From positions 1-64,000 of the forward strand of contig JBBQUM010000029.1 in the NCBI GenBank assembly GCA_038212445.1: 64,000 nucleotides of DNA, read 5' to 3'. The position numbers and the translations under genes were made by a program. The notes under the pieces were generated by a model that worked only from the letters and a program-made list of their open reading frames with translations, ran no database searches and had not been told where the DNA came from. This stretch comes from TMP-7 sp038212445. Its GTDB lineage: Bacteria; Acidobacteriota; Terriglobia; Bryobacterales; Bryobacteraceae. Position 1 is the stretch's first letter; the number at the start of each line of letters is the position of its first letter. Positions 48,754 through 57,468 of this stretch are shown here, in pieces.

Positions 48754-51700
48754 ATGAGTAAGAGAGGCAGTTCTCCGATCTTCCATGTTGGAATCGCAGC
48801 TCTCGTATTCTGCAGTATCTTCCAGAGCGCCAGTGCGCAGGTGCTCTATGGCTCGTTGACTGGAAACATCACCGACCCAAGTAATCTCGCGGTGCCGAAT
48901 GCAAAAGTTGAAGCTTTCAACATTGGCACCGGTTCAACCAGGCAGGCCGCCACTGACGAGCGTGGCAGCTTTCTGCTCAGTAATCTTGCGATAGGCGACT
49001 ACCGCGTAACCATCGTTGTCCCGTCCTTCAAGACTGTGGAACAGAACAATGTTCGAGTTACCGCCAATGATGTCAGGCGCATCGACATTCAGATGCAGAT
49101 CGCATCCACTGTTGAAACGATTCACGTCGACGCCTCAGTCCTTACACTTCAAACCGATAAGGGCGACGTCCACGCCGAACTCACCACCAAAGACATTTCG
49201 GAACTTCCCTACAACGGCGGACAGGGCCGCAACTTCCAGAGTCTGCTCTACCTGATTCCGGGCGCCGGCATCCCCGCCACTCCAGAAGCAAACAGCGACG
49301 CCGGCAATCCGCAGCGTGCCCAAACGCTGTTCATGAACGGCGTCTCGTCCACCAGTAACAGCACCAAGCTGGACGGCGCCACTATTTCGTATCCTTGGCT
49401 GCCTGTGAACGTAGCCTACATCCCGCCGTCGGATGCAATCGAAGTGGTGAACGTCGTCACCAACTCCTTCGACGCCGAACAAGGTGCCGCCGGCGGCGCC
49501 GCTGTGAACGTCACCATCAAATCCGGTACTAACGACCTGCATGGCGTCCTGTTCGAGCGGAATCAGAACAACAACATGACCGCTGTGAACTATTTCAGTC
49601 ACTCCAGCCCGCTCAACAAGAACATCTTCAACCAGTTTGGATTCGCGGTCGGTGGACCCGTGTACATCCCCAAGATCATTCACGGCCGCAACAAATTATT
49701 CTTCTTCGCCGACTGGCAGGGCACACGCCGCAGCCAGTACGCGTCCACCGCAAATCTGACGCTGCCGAGCGCAGCCATGCGCGGAGGAGACTTCAGTGCT
49801 ACTGGCGCAACCATTTATGACCCGTTGACCGGCAATATCGACGGCACCGGACGCACGCCGTTCGTCAACAACGCTATTCCGACCAATCGCATTGATCCCG
49901 CGTCGGCTACCCTCGCCGGCCTGCTGCCCGCTCTCACCCGCAATGTCGCCACCAGCAACTACGACGCGTTCGGTTCCTACACCTTCAATCGCGACAATTG
50001 GGACTTCAAGACCAACTACAATCCCAGCGACAAATTGATGATCTGGGGCCGCTATAGCTTCTCGCCCATGGACATCGTCGCCCCCTTCGTCCTGGGCAAG
50101 GCTGCCGGCGACGTCTTCAACGGCGGCAATCCCGGACATGCCGGAGGCCGTGTCCAAACCACCGGCATCGGCTTCACCTATACTCTGTCACCCACCCTGC
50201 TGCTGGACGGCAACGCCGGCTACACGCGCCAAAACATCGGCGCCAGCGGTGATCCGGAGGACGGCTTCTTTGGACTCGACGTATTGAAGATTCCAGGCAC
50301 CAACGGCGTCGGCGAAAACTACAAAGGCATCCCCGGCTTCCAAGTCGCCGGCATGTCCAACATCGGCAACACCAATACCGGCAGCCCTTTCCAATTTCGT
50401 GACAACCAGTACACCACTGCGTACAACGTCAGCAAGATAAAAGGCGCGCATAGCCTGCGCTTCGGCTTCCAGTACGATCACTACGCGCTAAACCACTTCC
50501 AACCGCAGGGCGGTACGTTCGGCACGGCACGCGGGACGTTCGGCTTCGACGGCACCCTGACTGCCCTCAAGGGCGGCGCCACTGTCAGCCTTCCCAACAA
50601 CTCCTGGGCGCAGTTCCTGCTTGGCTTTCCTTCACGCGCCGGCAAGATCACTCAGTTCCAGAATCCCAACGCCCTGCGCTTCTCCGACTACGCGTTTTAC
50701 GCGCGCGACCAGTGGCAGGTTACCAAGAACCTCACGCTCAACTATGGTCTCCGCTGGGAATACTACCCGATCTTCTCGCACGACCATTACGGCGCTGTCC
50801 GTTTCGATCCGGCGACGGACAACATTCTAATCGGCGGCGAAGGCGGCGTTCCGTGGGACACCGGCGCCAGCGCCAACAAGAAGAACTTCGCGCCCCGCTT
50901 CGGCCTGGCCTACCGCCTCGGTCCCAAGACCGTCATCCGCACCGGCTACGGCATCACGGTGGATCCCGACAACATGCGCAATCAGCGCAACGCCTATCCG
51001 TCGGTGGTCAACCAGGATTTCTCGCCCGCCAACACCTACCAGTTCATTACCTATAACGGCGTGCCTCAGGTTTCCCTGCGAACCGGTTTGCCCGCGCCCA
51101 ACTTCCCCGACATCACCCTGGGCACGATTAAGCCATCCGCCACGCCGTCACCCGGAACCTACCTGCCTGGCACCGGCACGGCCACGTTCCCGCAATATCT
51201 CAACCGCGGCTATATCCAGAGCTGGAATTTCTTCATCCAGCGGGAATTCGCGCAGTCACTCGTGGCCGAAATCGGCTACGCCGGAACGCATGCCGTGCAT
51301 ACCATGCAGGCGGTCAACATCAACGCCTCGGCCCCTGGAACCGGCACTGCGGGACGTCAACTCTATCCCTATGTCACCAGCGACCTCAACTCCTACACGC
51401 CGTTCGGCAGCCAGAAATACAACGGACTCCAGAGCCAGTTGAAGAAACGCATCGGCTGGTCTACCATCGCCGTCAGCTATACGTTCGCCAAGGCCTTGAA
51501 CGTCGGTGACAACGGTGACGCGGCACTCTTCCGCGCGTTCCCTGTCGCCACCTCTCTCAACAAAGGACTCGCCGGTTTCGACCGTACCCACACCCTCCAG
51601 ATCAGCCATTACTATATGCTGCCGTTCGGCAAGGGACACGCGTGGTTGAACAAGGGAATCGCCGCGCATATCTTCGGCGGCTTCCAGGTGGGCGGCATTC

Positions 51701-52161
51701 TAAGCCGCTTCAGCGGACTCCCCTTCACCGTCAACGCTCCCAATAGCTCACTCAATGCGTTCGGACAAACTCAGACGGCTGACCAGGTGCTTTCGAACGT
51801 CGCCATTTCCGGCGGTCACGACCCCAATACGCCGTACTTTGACCCCACCGCCTTTGGCGCCGTCACCACTGCCCGCCTCGGCACCAGCGGACGCAATATT
51901 CTCCGCGGCCCTGGCTTCTTCACGATGAATGAGAGCGTCTCCCGGAACTTTGAATTCAAGGACGGGAAACTGAAGCTGCAATTCCTCGGCGAAGCATTCA
52001 ACCTCACCAACACACCCTCGTTCTCCAATCCCCAGGCAACTTGGGCTGCTCCGACATTGAACGCCGACGGCAGCGTCAAGAGCTACAACAACTACAGCGT
52101 GATCACCGGGACCGCCTCAACTGCACGGCAATTGCAGGTGGGTGCCAAGATCACTTTCTAA
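48754..52161 (+). CDS. Oar-type TonB-dependent outer-membrane receptor
   Basis: A 1135-aa protein with a signal peptide (IAALVFCSIFQSASAQ). Residues about 30-110 form a carboxypeptidase-regulatory-like domain (YGSLTGNITDPSNLAVPNAKV, TDERGSFLLSNLAIGDYRV). A plug domain follows (NGGQGRNFQSLLYLIPGAG, IEVVNVVTNSFDAEQGAAGGA) and then a long beta-barrel ending in QLQVGAKITF with a terminal Phe. The Oar-like type is greatly expanded in Acidobacteriota and takes up oligosaccharides or peptides. The start has AGGAGG upstream. Its setting among xylanolytic genes suggests xylo-oligosaccharide import. No SusD-like partner lies beside it. Confidence 0.92.
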   Translation: MSKRGSSPIFHVGIAALVFCSIFQSASAQVLYGSLTGNITDPSNLAVPNAKVEAFNIGTGSTRQAATDERGSFLLSNLAIGDYRVTIVVPSFKTVEQNNVRVTANDVRRIDIQMQIASTVETIHVDASVLTLQTDKGDVHAELTTKDISELPYNGGQGRNFQSLLYLIPGAGIPATPEANSDAGNPQRAQTLFMNGVSSTSNSTKLDGATISYPWLPVNVAYIPPSDAIEVVNVVTNSFDAEQGAAGGAAVNVTIKSGTNDLHGVLFERNQNNNMTAVNYFSHSSPLNKNIFNQFGFAVGGPVYIPKIIHGRNKLFFFADWQGTRRSQYASTANLTLPSAAMRGGDFSATGATIYDPLTGNIDGTGRTPFVNNAIPTNRIDPASATLAGLLPALTRNVATSNYDAFGSYTFNRDNWDFKTNYNPSDKLMIWGRYSFSPMDIVAPFVLGKAAGDVFNGGNPGHAGGRVQTTGIGFTYTLSPTLLLDGNAGYTRQNIGASGDPEDGFFGLDVLKIPGTNGVGENYKGIPGFQVAGMSNIGNTNTGSPFQFRDNQYTTAYNVSKIKGAHSLRFGFQYDHYALNHFQPQGGTFGTARGTFGFDGTLTALKGGATVSLPNNSWAQFLLGFPSRAGKITQFQNPNALRFSDYAFYARDQWQVTKNLTLNYGLRWEYYPIFSHDHYGAVRFDPATDNILIGGEGGVPWDTGASANKKNFAPRFGLAYRLGPKTVIRTGYGITVDPDNMRNQRNAYPSVVNQDFSPANTYQFITYNGVPQVSLRTGLPAPNFPDITLGTIKPSATPSPGTYLPGTGTATFPQYLNRGYIQSWNFFIQREFAQSLVAEIGYAGTHAVHTMQAVNINASAPGTGTAGRQLYPYVTSDLNSYTPFGSQKYNGLQSQLKKRIGWSTIAVSYTFAKALNVGDNGDAALFRAFPVATSLNKGLAGFDRTHTLQISHYYMLPFGKGHAWLNKGIAAHIFGGFQVGGILSRFSGLPFTVNAPNSSLNAFGQTQTADQVLSNVAISGGHDPNTPYFDPTAFGAVTTARLGTSGRNILRGPGFFTMNESVSRNFEFKDGKLKLQFLGEAFNLTNTPSFSNPQATWAAPTLNADGSVKSYNNYSVITGTASTARQLQVGAKITF

Positions 52162-52185
52162 AACCGTCCGCCTGAGTCCTGAAGC

Positions 52186-52214
52186 GCCGGCCTCCAAAGC
52201 TGTACGAGGCCGGC
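52186..52214 (+). terminator. Hairpin after the TonB receptor gene
   Basis: GCCGGCCTC (52186-52194) pairs perfectly with GAGGCCGGC (52206-52214). The following TCCTTTGAT is only weakly T-rich, so it may let part of the transcript read on into the GH3 gene. Confidence 0.6.
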
Positions 52215-52222
52215 TCCTTTGA

Positions 52223-52245
52223 TATAGTTGGCTCCGGCAACTATA
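52223..52245 (+). promoter_or_regulatory. 8-bp inverted repeat upstream of the GH3 gene; candidate operator
   Basis: TATAGTTG (52223-52230) and CAACTATA (52238-52245) are perfect inverse complements separated by GCTCCGG, 8 bases before ATG 52253. TATAGT could be a -10. It could be a regulator site or a hairpin masking the ribosome-binding region; there is no obvious Shine-Dalgarno here. Confidence 0.45.
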
Positions 52246-52252
52246 GCCCTCC

Positions 52253-54553
52253 ATGGCGATCATTTCTTCTCCGGTTCCGTACCGAAACCAAAAACTGCCC
52301 CCTCAGCGACGCGCAAAGGACCTGCTGTCGCGCATGACACTCGAGGAGAAAGCGGCGCAGATGACCTGCGTCTGGCAGCAGAAATCCGAAACTCTCGTGG
52401 ACGCAGATGGCAACTTCGATGAAGCCAAGGCCCGCCGCGCGTACCGCAAAGGGCATGGCCTCGGCCATGTTGGCCGTCCCAGCGACGCCGGCAAAGGTCT
52501 CAACGCTCAGCGCAACGCCGAACTGACCAACGCAATCCAGAAATTCTTCATCGAGAACAGCCGTCTCGGAATCCCCGTCATCTTTCATGAAGAATGCCTC
52601 CATGGACACGCCGCGGTGGACGGCACGAGCTTTCCGCAACCCATTGCACTAGGCGGTACGTTCAATCCCGAACTCGTCGAATCACTCTATGCGATGACGG
52701 CGGCCGAGGCGCGTCTGCGCGGTACGCATCAGGCGCTCACGCCCGTCGTCGACGTTGCCCGCGACCCTCGTTGGGGCCGCGTCGAAGAGACGTTCGGCGA
52801 GGATCCTTATCTCGTCTCGCGGATGGGCATTGCTGCCGTGCGCGGCTTCCAGGGCGATGCGACTTTCCGCGATAAGCGTCACGTCATCGCAACTCTCAAG
52901 CATTTCGCGGCTCACGGCCAGCCTGAATCCGGCATGAATTGCGCGCCCGCCAACGTGTCGATGAGGGTGCTGCGCGAGACTTTTCTTTATCCCTTCCGCG
53001 CCGCTATTCAGGAGGCCGGCGTCATCAGTGTGATGCCGTCGTACAACGAGATTGACGGAGTCCCTTCGCATGCCAGCCGCTGGCTTCTCCGCGACGTCCT
53101 GCGCAAGGAGTGGGGCTTCAAAGGCTTCACTGTTTCCGACTACTACGCCATTTGGGAACTCGGCTACCGTCCCGACACACACGGTCATTTCGTGGCAAAG
53201 GACAAGCGCGAAGCCTGCGCTCTCGCCGTCGAGGCCGGTGTCAACATCGAGTTTCCTGAACCCGACTGCTACCTCCATCTCGTCGAACTCGTCCGCAAAG
53301 GCCGCATCACTGAGAAGCAGATCGACGATCTGGTGCTCCCAATGCTGCATTGGAAGTTCGCCATGGGGCTGTTCGACGATCCCTACGTCGATCCGGCCGA
53401 AGCGGAGCGCGTCGCCGGTTGCAGCGAGCATCGCGCGCTGGCGTTGAAAGCCGCCGAGGAGTCGATCACGCTTTTGAAGAACGACGGTCCGCTACTGCCG
53501 CTCGCGGCTGACTCGCTGAAGACCATTGCTGTCATCGGGCCTAACGGGAATCGCAGCATGCTCGGCGGCTACAGCGGAGTGCCCAAGCACGATTCCACGC
53601 TCGTGGATGGCATTCGCGATGCTGTGGGTCCGCGCGTTAAGGTGCTGTTTAATGAAGGCTGCAAAATTACCATTGGCGGCTCCTGGCAGCAGGACGAAGT
53701 CACGCCGTCCGATCCCGCCGCCGACCGCCAGCAGATCGCGGACGCCGTGAAGACGGCTCGCCGTGCCGATGTCGTCATCCTCGCAATTGGCGGCAACGAG
53801 CAGACGTCCCGCGAAGCATGGTCCCTCAAGCATATGGGCGATCGCGCGACGCTCGACCTTCCCGGCCTCCAGCAGGAACTCGTGGACGCCGTTGTCGCCA
53901 CCGGCAAACCGGTGGTCGCGGTCCTGTTCAATGGCGCCCCGCTCTCCATCAACGCGCTCAGCCGCGACGTTCCCGCGATTCTCGAGTGCTGGTATCTCGG
54001 CCAGGAATCGGCTCAGGCAATCGCAGGTGTGCTCTTTGGAAACGTGAACCCGGGCGGCAAACTTCCCATCTCCATTCCTCGGTCCGCTGGGCATATCCCG
54101 GCCTACTATAACTACAAGCCGTCGGCGCGCCGCGGCTATCTGTTTGACGACGCCACCGCGCTCTATCCGTTCGGATTCGGCCTCAGCTACACCAGCTTCA
54201 GCATCGCCAATGTCCGGCTGTCAAAACAGCGAATTCGCACCGGCCACAGCACGCAGGCGCTGGTCGAACTGACCAATACGGGCGATCGCGCCGGCAGCGA
54301 AGTCGTGCAGATGTACATTCGCGATGTTGTGAGCAGCGCCACTCGCCCGGTGAAGGAATTGAAAGCTTTCAAACGAGTGTTTCTCGAGCCCGGCGAGACA
54401 CAAACCATCGCGCTCGATATCACCCCGCAATCGCTCGCTTTCTACAATGTCGACATGCGCGAGGTTGTCGAACCGGGCGACTTCGAAGTCATGATCGGCA
54501 ATTCCTCCCGCGACGCCGACCTCAAAAAAATGATCCTCCGAGTGGACAAATAA
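52253..54553 (+). CDS. GH3-family glycosidase, probable beta-xylosidase
   Basis: A 766-aa enzyme without an obvious signal peptide. The GH3 N-domain begins RAKDLLSRMTLEEKAAQMT; the nucleophile Asp lies in FTVSDYYAI near residue 295; KHFAAHGQPESGMN precedes it. The C-domain has LLPLAADSLKTIAVIGPNG, GGNEQTSREAW with an acidic acid/base candidate, and PGGKLPISIPRSAGHIP. A fibronectin-III-like end follows (VELTNTGDRAGSEVVQMYIRD). Within this locus, release of xylose from xylo-oligosaccharides is likely; beta-glucosidase activity is possible. Its stop is one base before the next gene. Confidence 0.9.
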   Translation: MAIISSPVPYRNQKLPPQRRAKDLLSRMTLEEKAAQMTCVWQQKSETLVDADGNFDEAKARRAYRKGHGLGHVGRPSDAGKGLNAQRNAELTNAIQKFFIENSRLGIPVIFHEECLHGHAAVDGTSFPQPIALGGTFNPELVESLYAMTAAEARLRGTHQALTPVVDVARDPRWGRVEETFGEDPYLVSRMGIAAVRGFQGDATFRDKRHVIATLKHFAAHGQPESGMNCAPANVSMRVLRETFLYPFRAAIQEAGVISVMPSYNEIDGVPSHASRWLLRDVLRKEWGFKGFTVSDYYAIWELGYRPDTHGHFVAKDKREACALAVEAGVNIEFPEPDCYLHLVELVRKGRITEKQIDDLVLPMLHWKFAMGLFDDPYVDPAEAERVAGCSEHRALALKAAEESITLLKNDGPLLPLAADSLKTIAVIGPNGNRSMLGGYSGVPKHDSTLVDGIRDAVGPRVKVLFNEGCKITIGGSWQQDEVTPSDPAADRQQIADAVKTARRADVVILAIGGNEQTSREAWSLKHMGDRATLDLPGLQQELVDAVVATGKPVVAVLFNGAPLSINALSRDVPAILECWYLGQESAQAIAGVLFGNVNPGGKLPISIPRSAGHIPAYYNYKPSARRGYLFDDATALYPFGFGLSYTSFSIANVRLSKQRIRTGHSTQALVELTNTGDRAGSEVVQMYIRDVVSSATRPVKELKAFKRVFLEPGETQTIALDITPQSLAFYNVDMREVVEPGDFEVMIGNSSRDADLKKMILRVDK

Positions 54554-54554
54554 C

Positions 54555-55928
54555 ATGGCTGATACCGCCGTAAAGCTGCGTGTCTCAGAAAAGATCGGTT
54601 ATGGATTCGGCGACGCGGCCGCCAACCTCGTCTTCCAGACGATGGTCATTGTCCAGCTGAGTTTCTACACCGACACGTTCGGCATCAGCGCCGCCGCCGC
54701 CGGGACGCTCTTCCTTGTAGTCCGCATCTTCGACGCGATCTTCGACCCTCTGATGGGCGTGGCTGCCGACCGGACTGTCACCCGCTGGGGGAAGTTCCGC
54801 CCTTGGATTCTATGGACCGCCGTCCCCTTCGGCCTCATGGCGTACCTCGCGTTCCGGACGCCTAATTTCAGCCCCGACGGCAAGCTCATTTATGCTTATG
54901 TCACCTACATCGGCCTGATGCTGATTTACTCAGCCAACAACATTCCCTACTCGGCTCTGAGCGGCGTGGTCACCGGCGACCTCGGCGAGAGGACCAGCCT
55001 ATCGAGTTACCGCTTCGTCCTCGCCATGCTCGCCCAGTTCGTAATCCAAGTCTTCGCCTTGCCCATGGTTCACTACTTCGGCGGCGGCGATAGTGCCCTC
55101 GGCTATCAGATCACCATGGGCATCTTCGCGACGATGTGCGTCATCCTCTTCATCTTCTGTTTTGCCATGACGAAGGAGCGCATCCTGCCCGACCCCGGAC
55201 ACAAGTCATCCATCAAACAGGATTTTTTGGATCTCACACACAACGGCCCGTGGATCACTCTGTTCGTTGCCACAATCTTCGTCTTCATTACTCTGTCCTT
55301 GCGCGGCGGCGTCATCCTGTACTACTTCAAATATTTCGTGAAGCGCGAGGATCTGTTCAGCTGGTTTAACGGCTTCGCACTCGCCGCCTCCATCTGCGGT
55401 ATCGGCTTCTCCAAAGCCAGTGCGATGCGGTGGGGGAAACGCAACGTCTTTATGTGGGGCCTCGGCATCACTACCGTGCTTACGGCGGTGTTTATGTTCA
55501 TTCCGGCTGACGCCATACCAGTCATGTTTGCTGTGGAAATTCTTAGGAACTTCGCCTATGGCTTCACCATTCCTCTGCTCTGGGCAATGATGGCCGACGT
55601 TGCCGACTACGGCGAATGGCGCACCGGACGCCGCGCCACCGCGATCGTGTTTTCCGCGATCGTCTTCGGCCTCAAAGCCGGACTCGGCATCGGCGGCGCA
55701 ATCGGCGGATGGCTACTCTCCAGCTACGGCTATGTCCCGAATGCCGCACAGACTCCCGAAGCCCTTCGCGGCATCCAGCTTACCGCCAGCCTTTATCCCT
55801 CCATTCCATTCGCTATCGGTGTCCTCTGCCTCTTCCTCTACAAGATCGACAAGAAGTTGAACGTCCAAATCACCGACGAACTAACTGAACGCCGGAAGAA
55901 ATACGCGATTTCGCCCGCAACCTTATGA
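54555..55928 (+). CDS. GPH-family sugar:cation symporter
   Basis: A 457-aa, twelve-segment MFS transporter of the glycoside-pentoside-hexuronide branch. The N-terminus KIGYGFGDAAANLVFQTMV and FYTDTFGISAAAAGTLFLVVRIFDAIFDPLMG are the family signature. A late PLLWAMMADVADYGEWRTG is typical as well. These carriers move xylosides, hexuronides or melibiose-like sugars with Na+ or H+. Between a GH3 and a GH10 gene, import of xylo-oligosaccharides or aldouronic acids is the natural reading. It overlaps the xylanase gene by 4 bases (ATGA). Confidence 0.92.
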   Translation: MADTAVKLRVSEKIGYGFGDAAANLVFQTMVIVQLSFYTDTFGISAAAAGTLFLVVRIFDAIFDPLMGVAADRTVTRWGKFRPWILWTAVPFGLMAYLAFRTPNFSPDGKLIYAYVTYIGLMLIYSANNIPYSALSGVVTGDLGERTSLSSYRFVLAMLAQFVIQVFALPMVHYFGGGDSALGYQITMGIFATMCVILFIFCFAMTKERILPDPGHKSSIKQDFLDLTHNGPWITLFVATIFVFITLSLRGGVILYYFKYFVKREDLFSWFNGFALAASICGIGFSKASAMRWGKRNVFMWGLGITTVLTAVFMFIPADAIPVMFAVEILRNFAYGFTIPLLWAMMADVADYGEWRTGRRATAIVFSAIVFGLKAGLGIGGAIGGWLLSSYGYVPNAAQTPEALRGIQLTASLYPSIPFAIGVLCLFLYKIDKKLNVQITDELTERRKKYAISPATL

Positions 55929-57028
55929 TTCGCTCACGTACTTTTCTCATCGCAACCGTCGCCTGCGCCTCGTTAGCCGCGCAGACCACACTGAAGGACG
56001 CGTACAAGAGCTCCTTCCGCATCGGCACCGCCCTGAATCAGGCTCAGTTTTCTGAGATCGATAAGCGTGGCGCCGCAATCGCTAAATCCCAGTTCAACGC
56101 CATCACGCCGGAGAACGTCCTGAAGTGGGAACTGGTGCATCCCGAACCTGCGCGCTATGCCTTCGACGCTCCCGATCGTTACGTGAAGTTCGGCGAAGAC
56201 AACGGCATGTTCATCGTCGGCCATACGCTGGTGTGGCACAGCCAGGTCCCGAAATGGGTCTTCCAGGATGATCATGGCGAACCCGCGACCCGTGAGTTTC
56301 TACTCAATCGCATGCGCGATCACATCCGCACCGTCGTCGGCCGGTACAAGGGCCGCATCAAAGGTTGGGACGTAGTCAATGAAGCGCTCAATGAAGACGG
56401 TACCCTGCGCGAGAGTCCCTGGTTCAAGATCATCGGACCCGACTTCATCGCCAAGGCATTTGAATTCGCCCACGAGGCCGATCCCACGGCCGAACTCTAC
56501 TACAACGACTATTCCCTCGAGAATCCCGCAAAATGCGCCGGCGCCGTCGCCCTCGTCCGCAAACTGAAAGCACAAGGCGTATTCATTACCGGCATTGGCT
56601 CACAGGGGCACAACCACATGGATTCCCCCACCATCGAACGGCTGGACGCTTCCCTTACTGCCTTCGCTGAACTCGGAGTGAAGGTGATGATCACTGAACT
56701 CGATGTCGATATTCTGCCGTCCGTCGGACAATATCGCGGAGCCGACGTCGCGCATCGCGAGGACTTGCAGGAGAAGCTGAACCCTTACGCCAAGGGTTTA
56801 CCCGAACCCGTTTCGCAAGCGCTCGCCAAGCGCTACGCCGACCTGTTCGCTGTCTACCTGAAACATCGCGACGTTGTCAGCCGCGTCACGTTCTGGGGTG
56901 TGACCAACGCCGACTCGTGGCTCAACAACTGGCCCATCCGCGGGCGCACCAGCTATCCGCTATTGTTTGATCGCGAGGGCAAGCCGGCGCCCGCCTTTGA
57001 CGCTGTCATCGCCGCCGCGAAAAAATAG
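55925..57028 (+). CDS. GH10 endo-1,4-beta-xylanase
   Basis: A 367-aa secreted enzyme that cuts xylan chains internally. A signal peptide (RTFLIATVACASLAAQ) precedes one GH10 barrel: NAITPENVLKWELVHPEPARY, VGHTLVWHSQVPKWV, acid/base Glu153 in WDVVNEAL, GSQGHNHMDSP, nucleophile Glu258 in ITELDVD, and a closing FWGVTNADSWLNNWP. No carbohydrate-binding module is attached, so it is close to the minimal GH10 length. It is the last gene of the xylan block and converges on fliJ with a 7-base gap. Confidence 0.96.
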   Translation: MIRSRTFLIATVACASLAAQTTLKDAYKSSFRIGTALNQAQFSEIDKRGAAIAKSQFNAITPENVLKWELVHPEPARYAFDAPDRYVKFGEDNGMFIVGHTLVWHSQVPKWVFQDDHGEPATREFLLNRMRDHIRTVVGRYKGRIKGWDVVNEALNEDGTLRESPWFKIIGPDFIAKAFEFAHEADPTAELYYNDYSLENPAKCAGAVALVRKLKAQGVFITGIGSQGHNHMDSPTIERLDASLTAFAELGVKVMITELDVDILPSVGQYRGADVAHREDLQEKLNPYAKGLPEPVSQALAKRYADLFAVYLKHRDVVSRVTFWGVTNADSWLNNWPIRGRTSYPLLFDREGKPAPAFDAVIAAAKK

Positions 57029-57035
57029 ATCGCCG

Positions 57036-57455
57036 TCAGGCGCGGCCCCACCGGTTAATGGCATTCTCGCCGGCTAACTCTTCGATCTCTTTGTTGGCAG
57101 CGTGATTCCACTCGGTGAGCGCACGTTCCTTCAATCGTTCCAGGATCTTCACGTCGCGATCCGCAGCCAGCACGCAGGCATTCTGCTGCGTAAGCGCCGC
57201 ATTCAATTCCACACGACGCTGCTCCAGCCGCGCCTGGTCGCGATATAGGCGATCCAGGTACTGCTGCAGCGCTGCCAGTTCCGCCCCTGTCGGATCGGCC
57301 GGACATCCTTCGACCATCGCGGCGTGGATCTGAGAAATGCCGAGCGTCACCTGGTTCAAGTCGTAACGTAGCCGCTGCTGTTTCGTCAGTTCGAGCTCAA
57401 GCTTGTGCTGGCGCCACTCGAGCACACGCTGCAATCGGAATTGGAAGCCCTTCAA
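57036..57455 (-). CDS. fliJ: Flagellar export chaperone FliJ
   Basis: A 139-aa coiled-coil protein, nearly all helix (FQFRLQRVLEWRQHKLELEL at the start, ALTEWNHAANKEIEELAGEN at the end), matching FliJ in length and opening. FliJ links the FliI ATPase to the export gate in the flagellar secretion apparatus. It starts at TTG 57455 with GGGTGA just upstream; no in-frame ATG is available near. It is the last gene of the flagellar operon visible here. Confidence 0.85.
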   Translation of the reverse strand: MKGFQFRLQRVLEWRQHKLELELTKQQRLRYDLNQVTLGISQIHAAMVEGCPADPTGAELAALQQYLDRLYRDQARLEQRRVELNAALTQQNACVLAADRDVKILERLKERALTEWNHAANKEIEELAGENAINRWGRA

Positions 57456-57468
57456 ACATCACCCCGAA

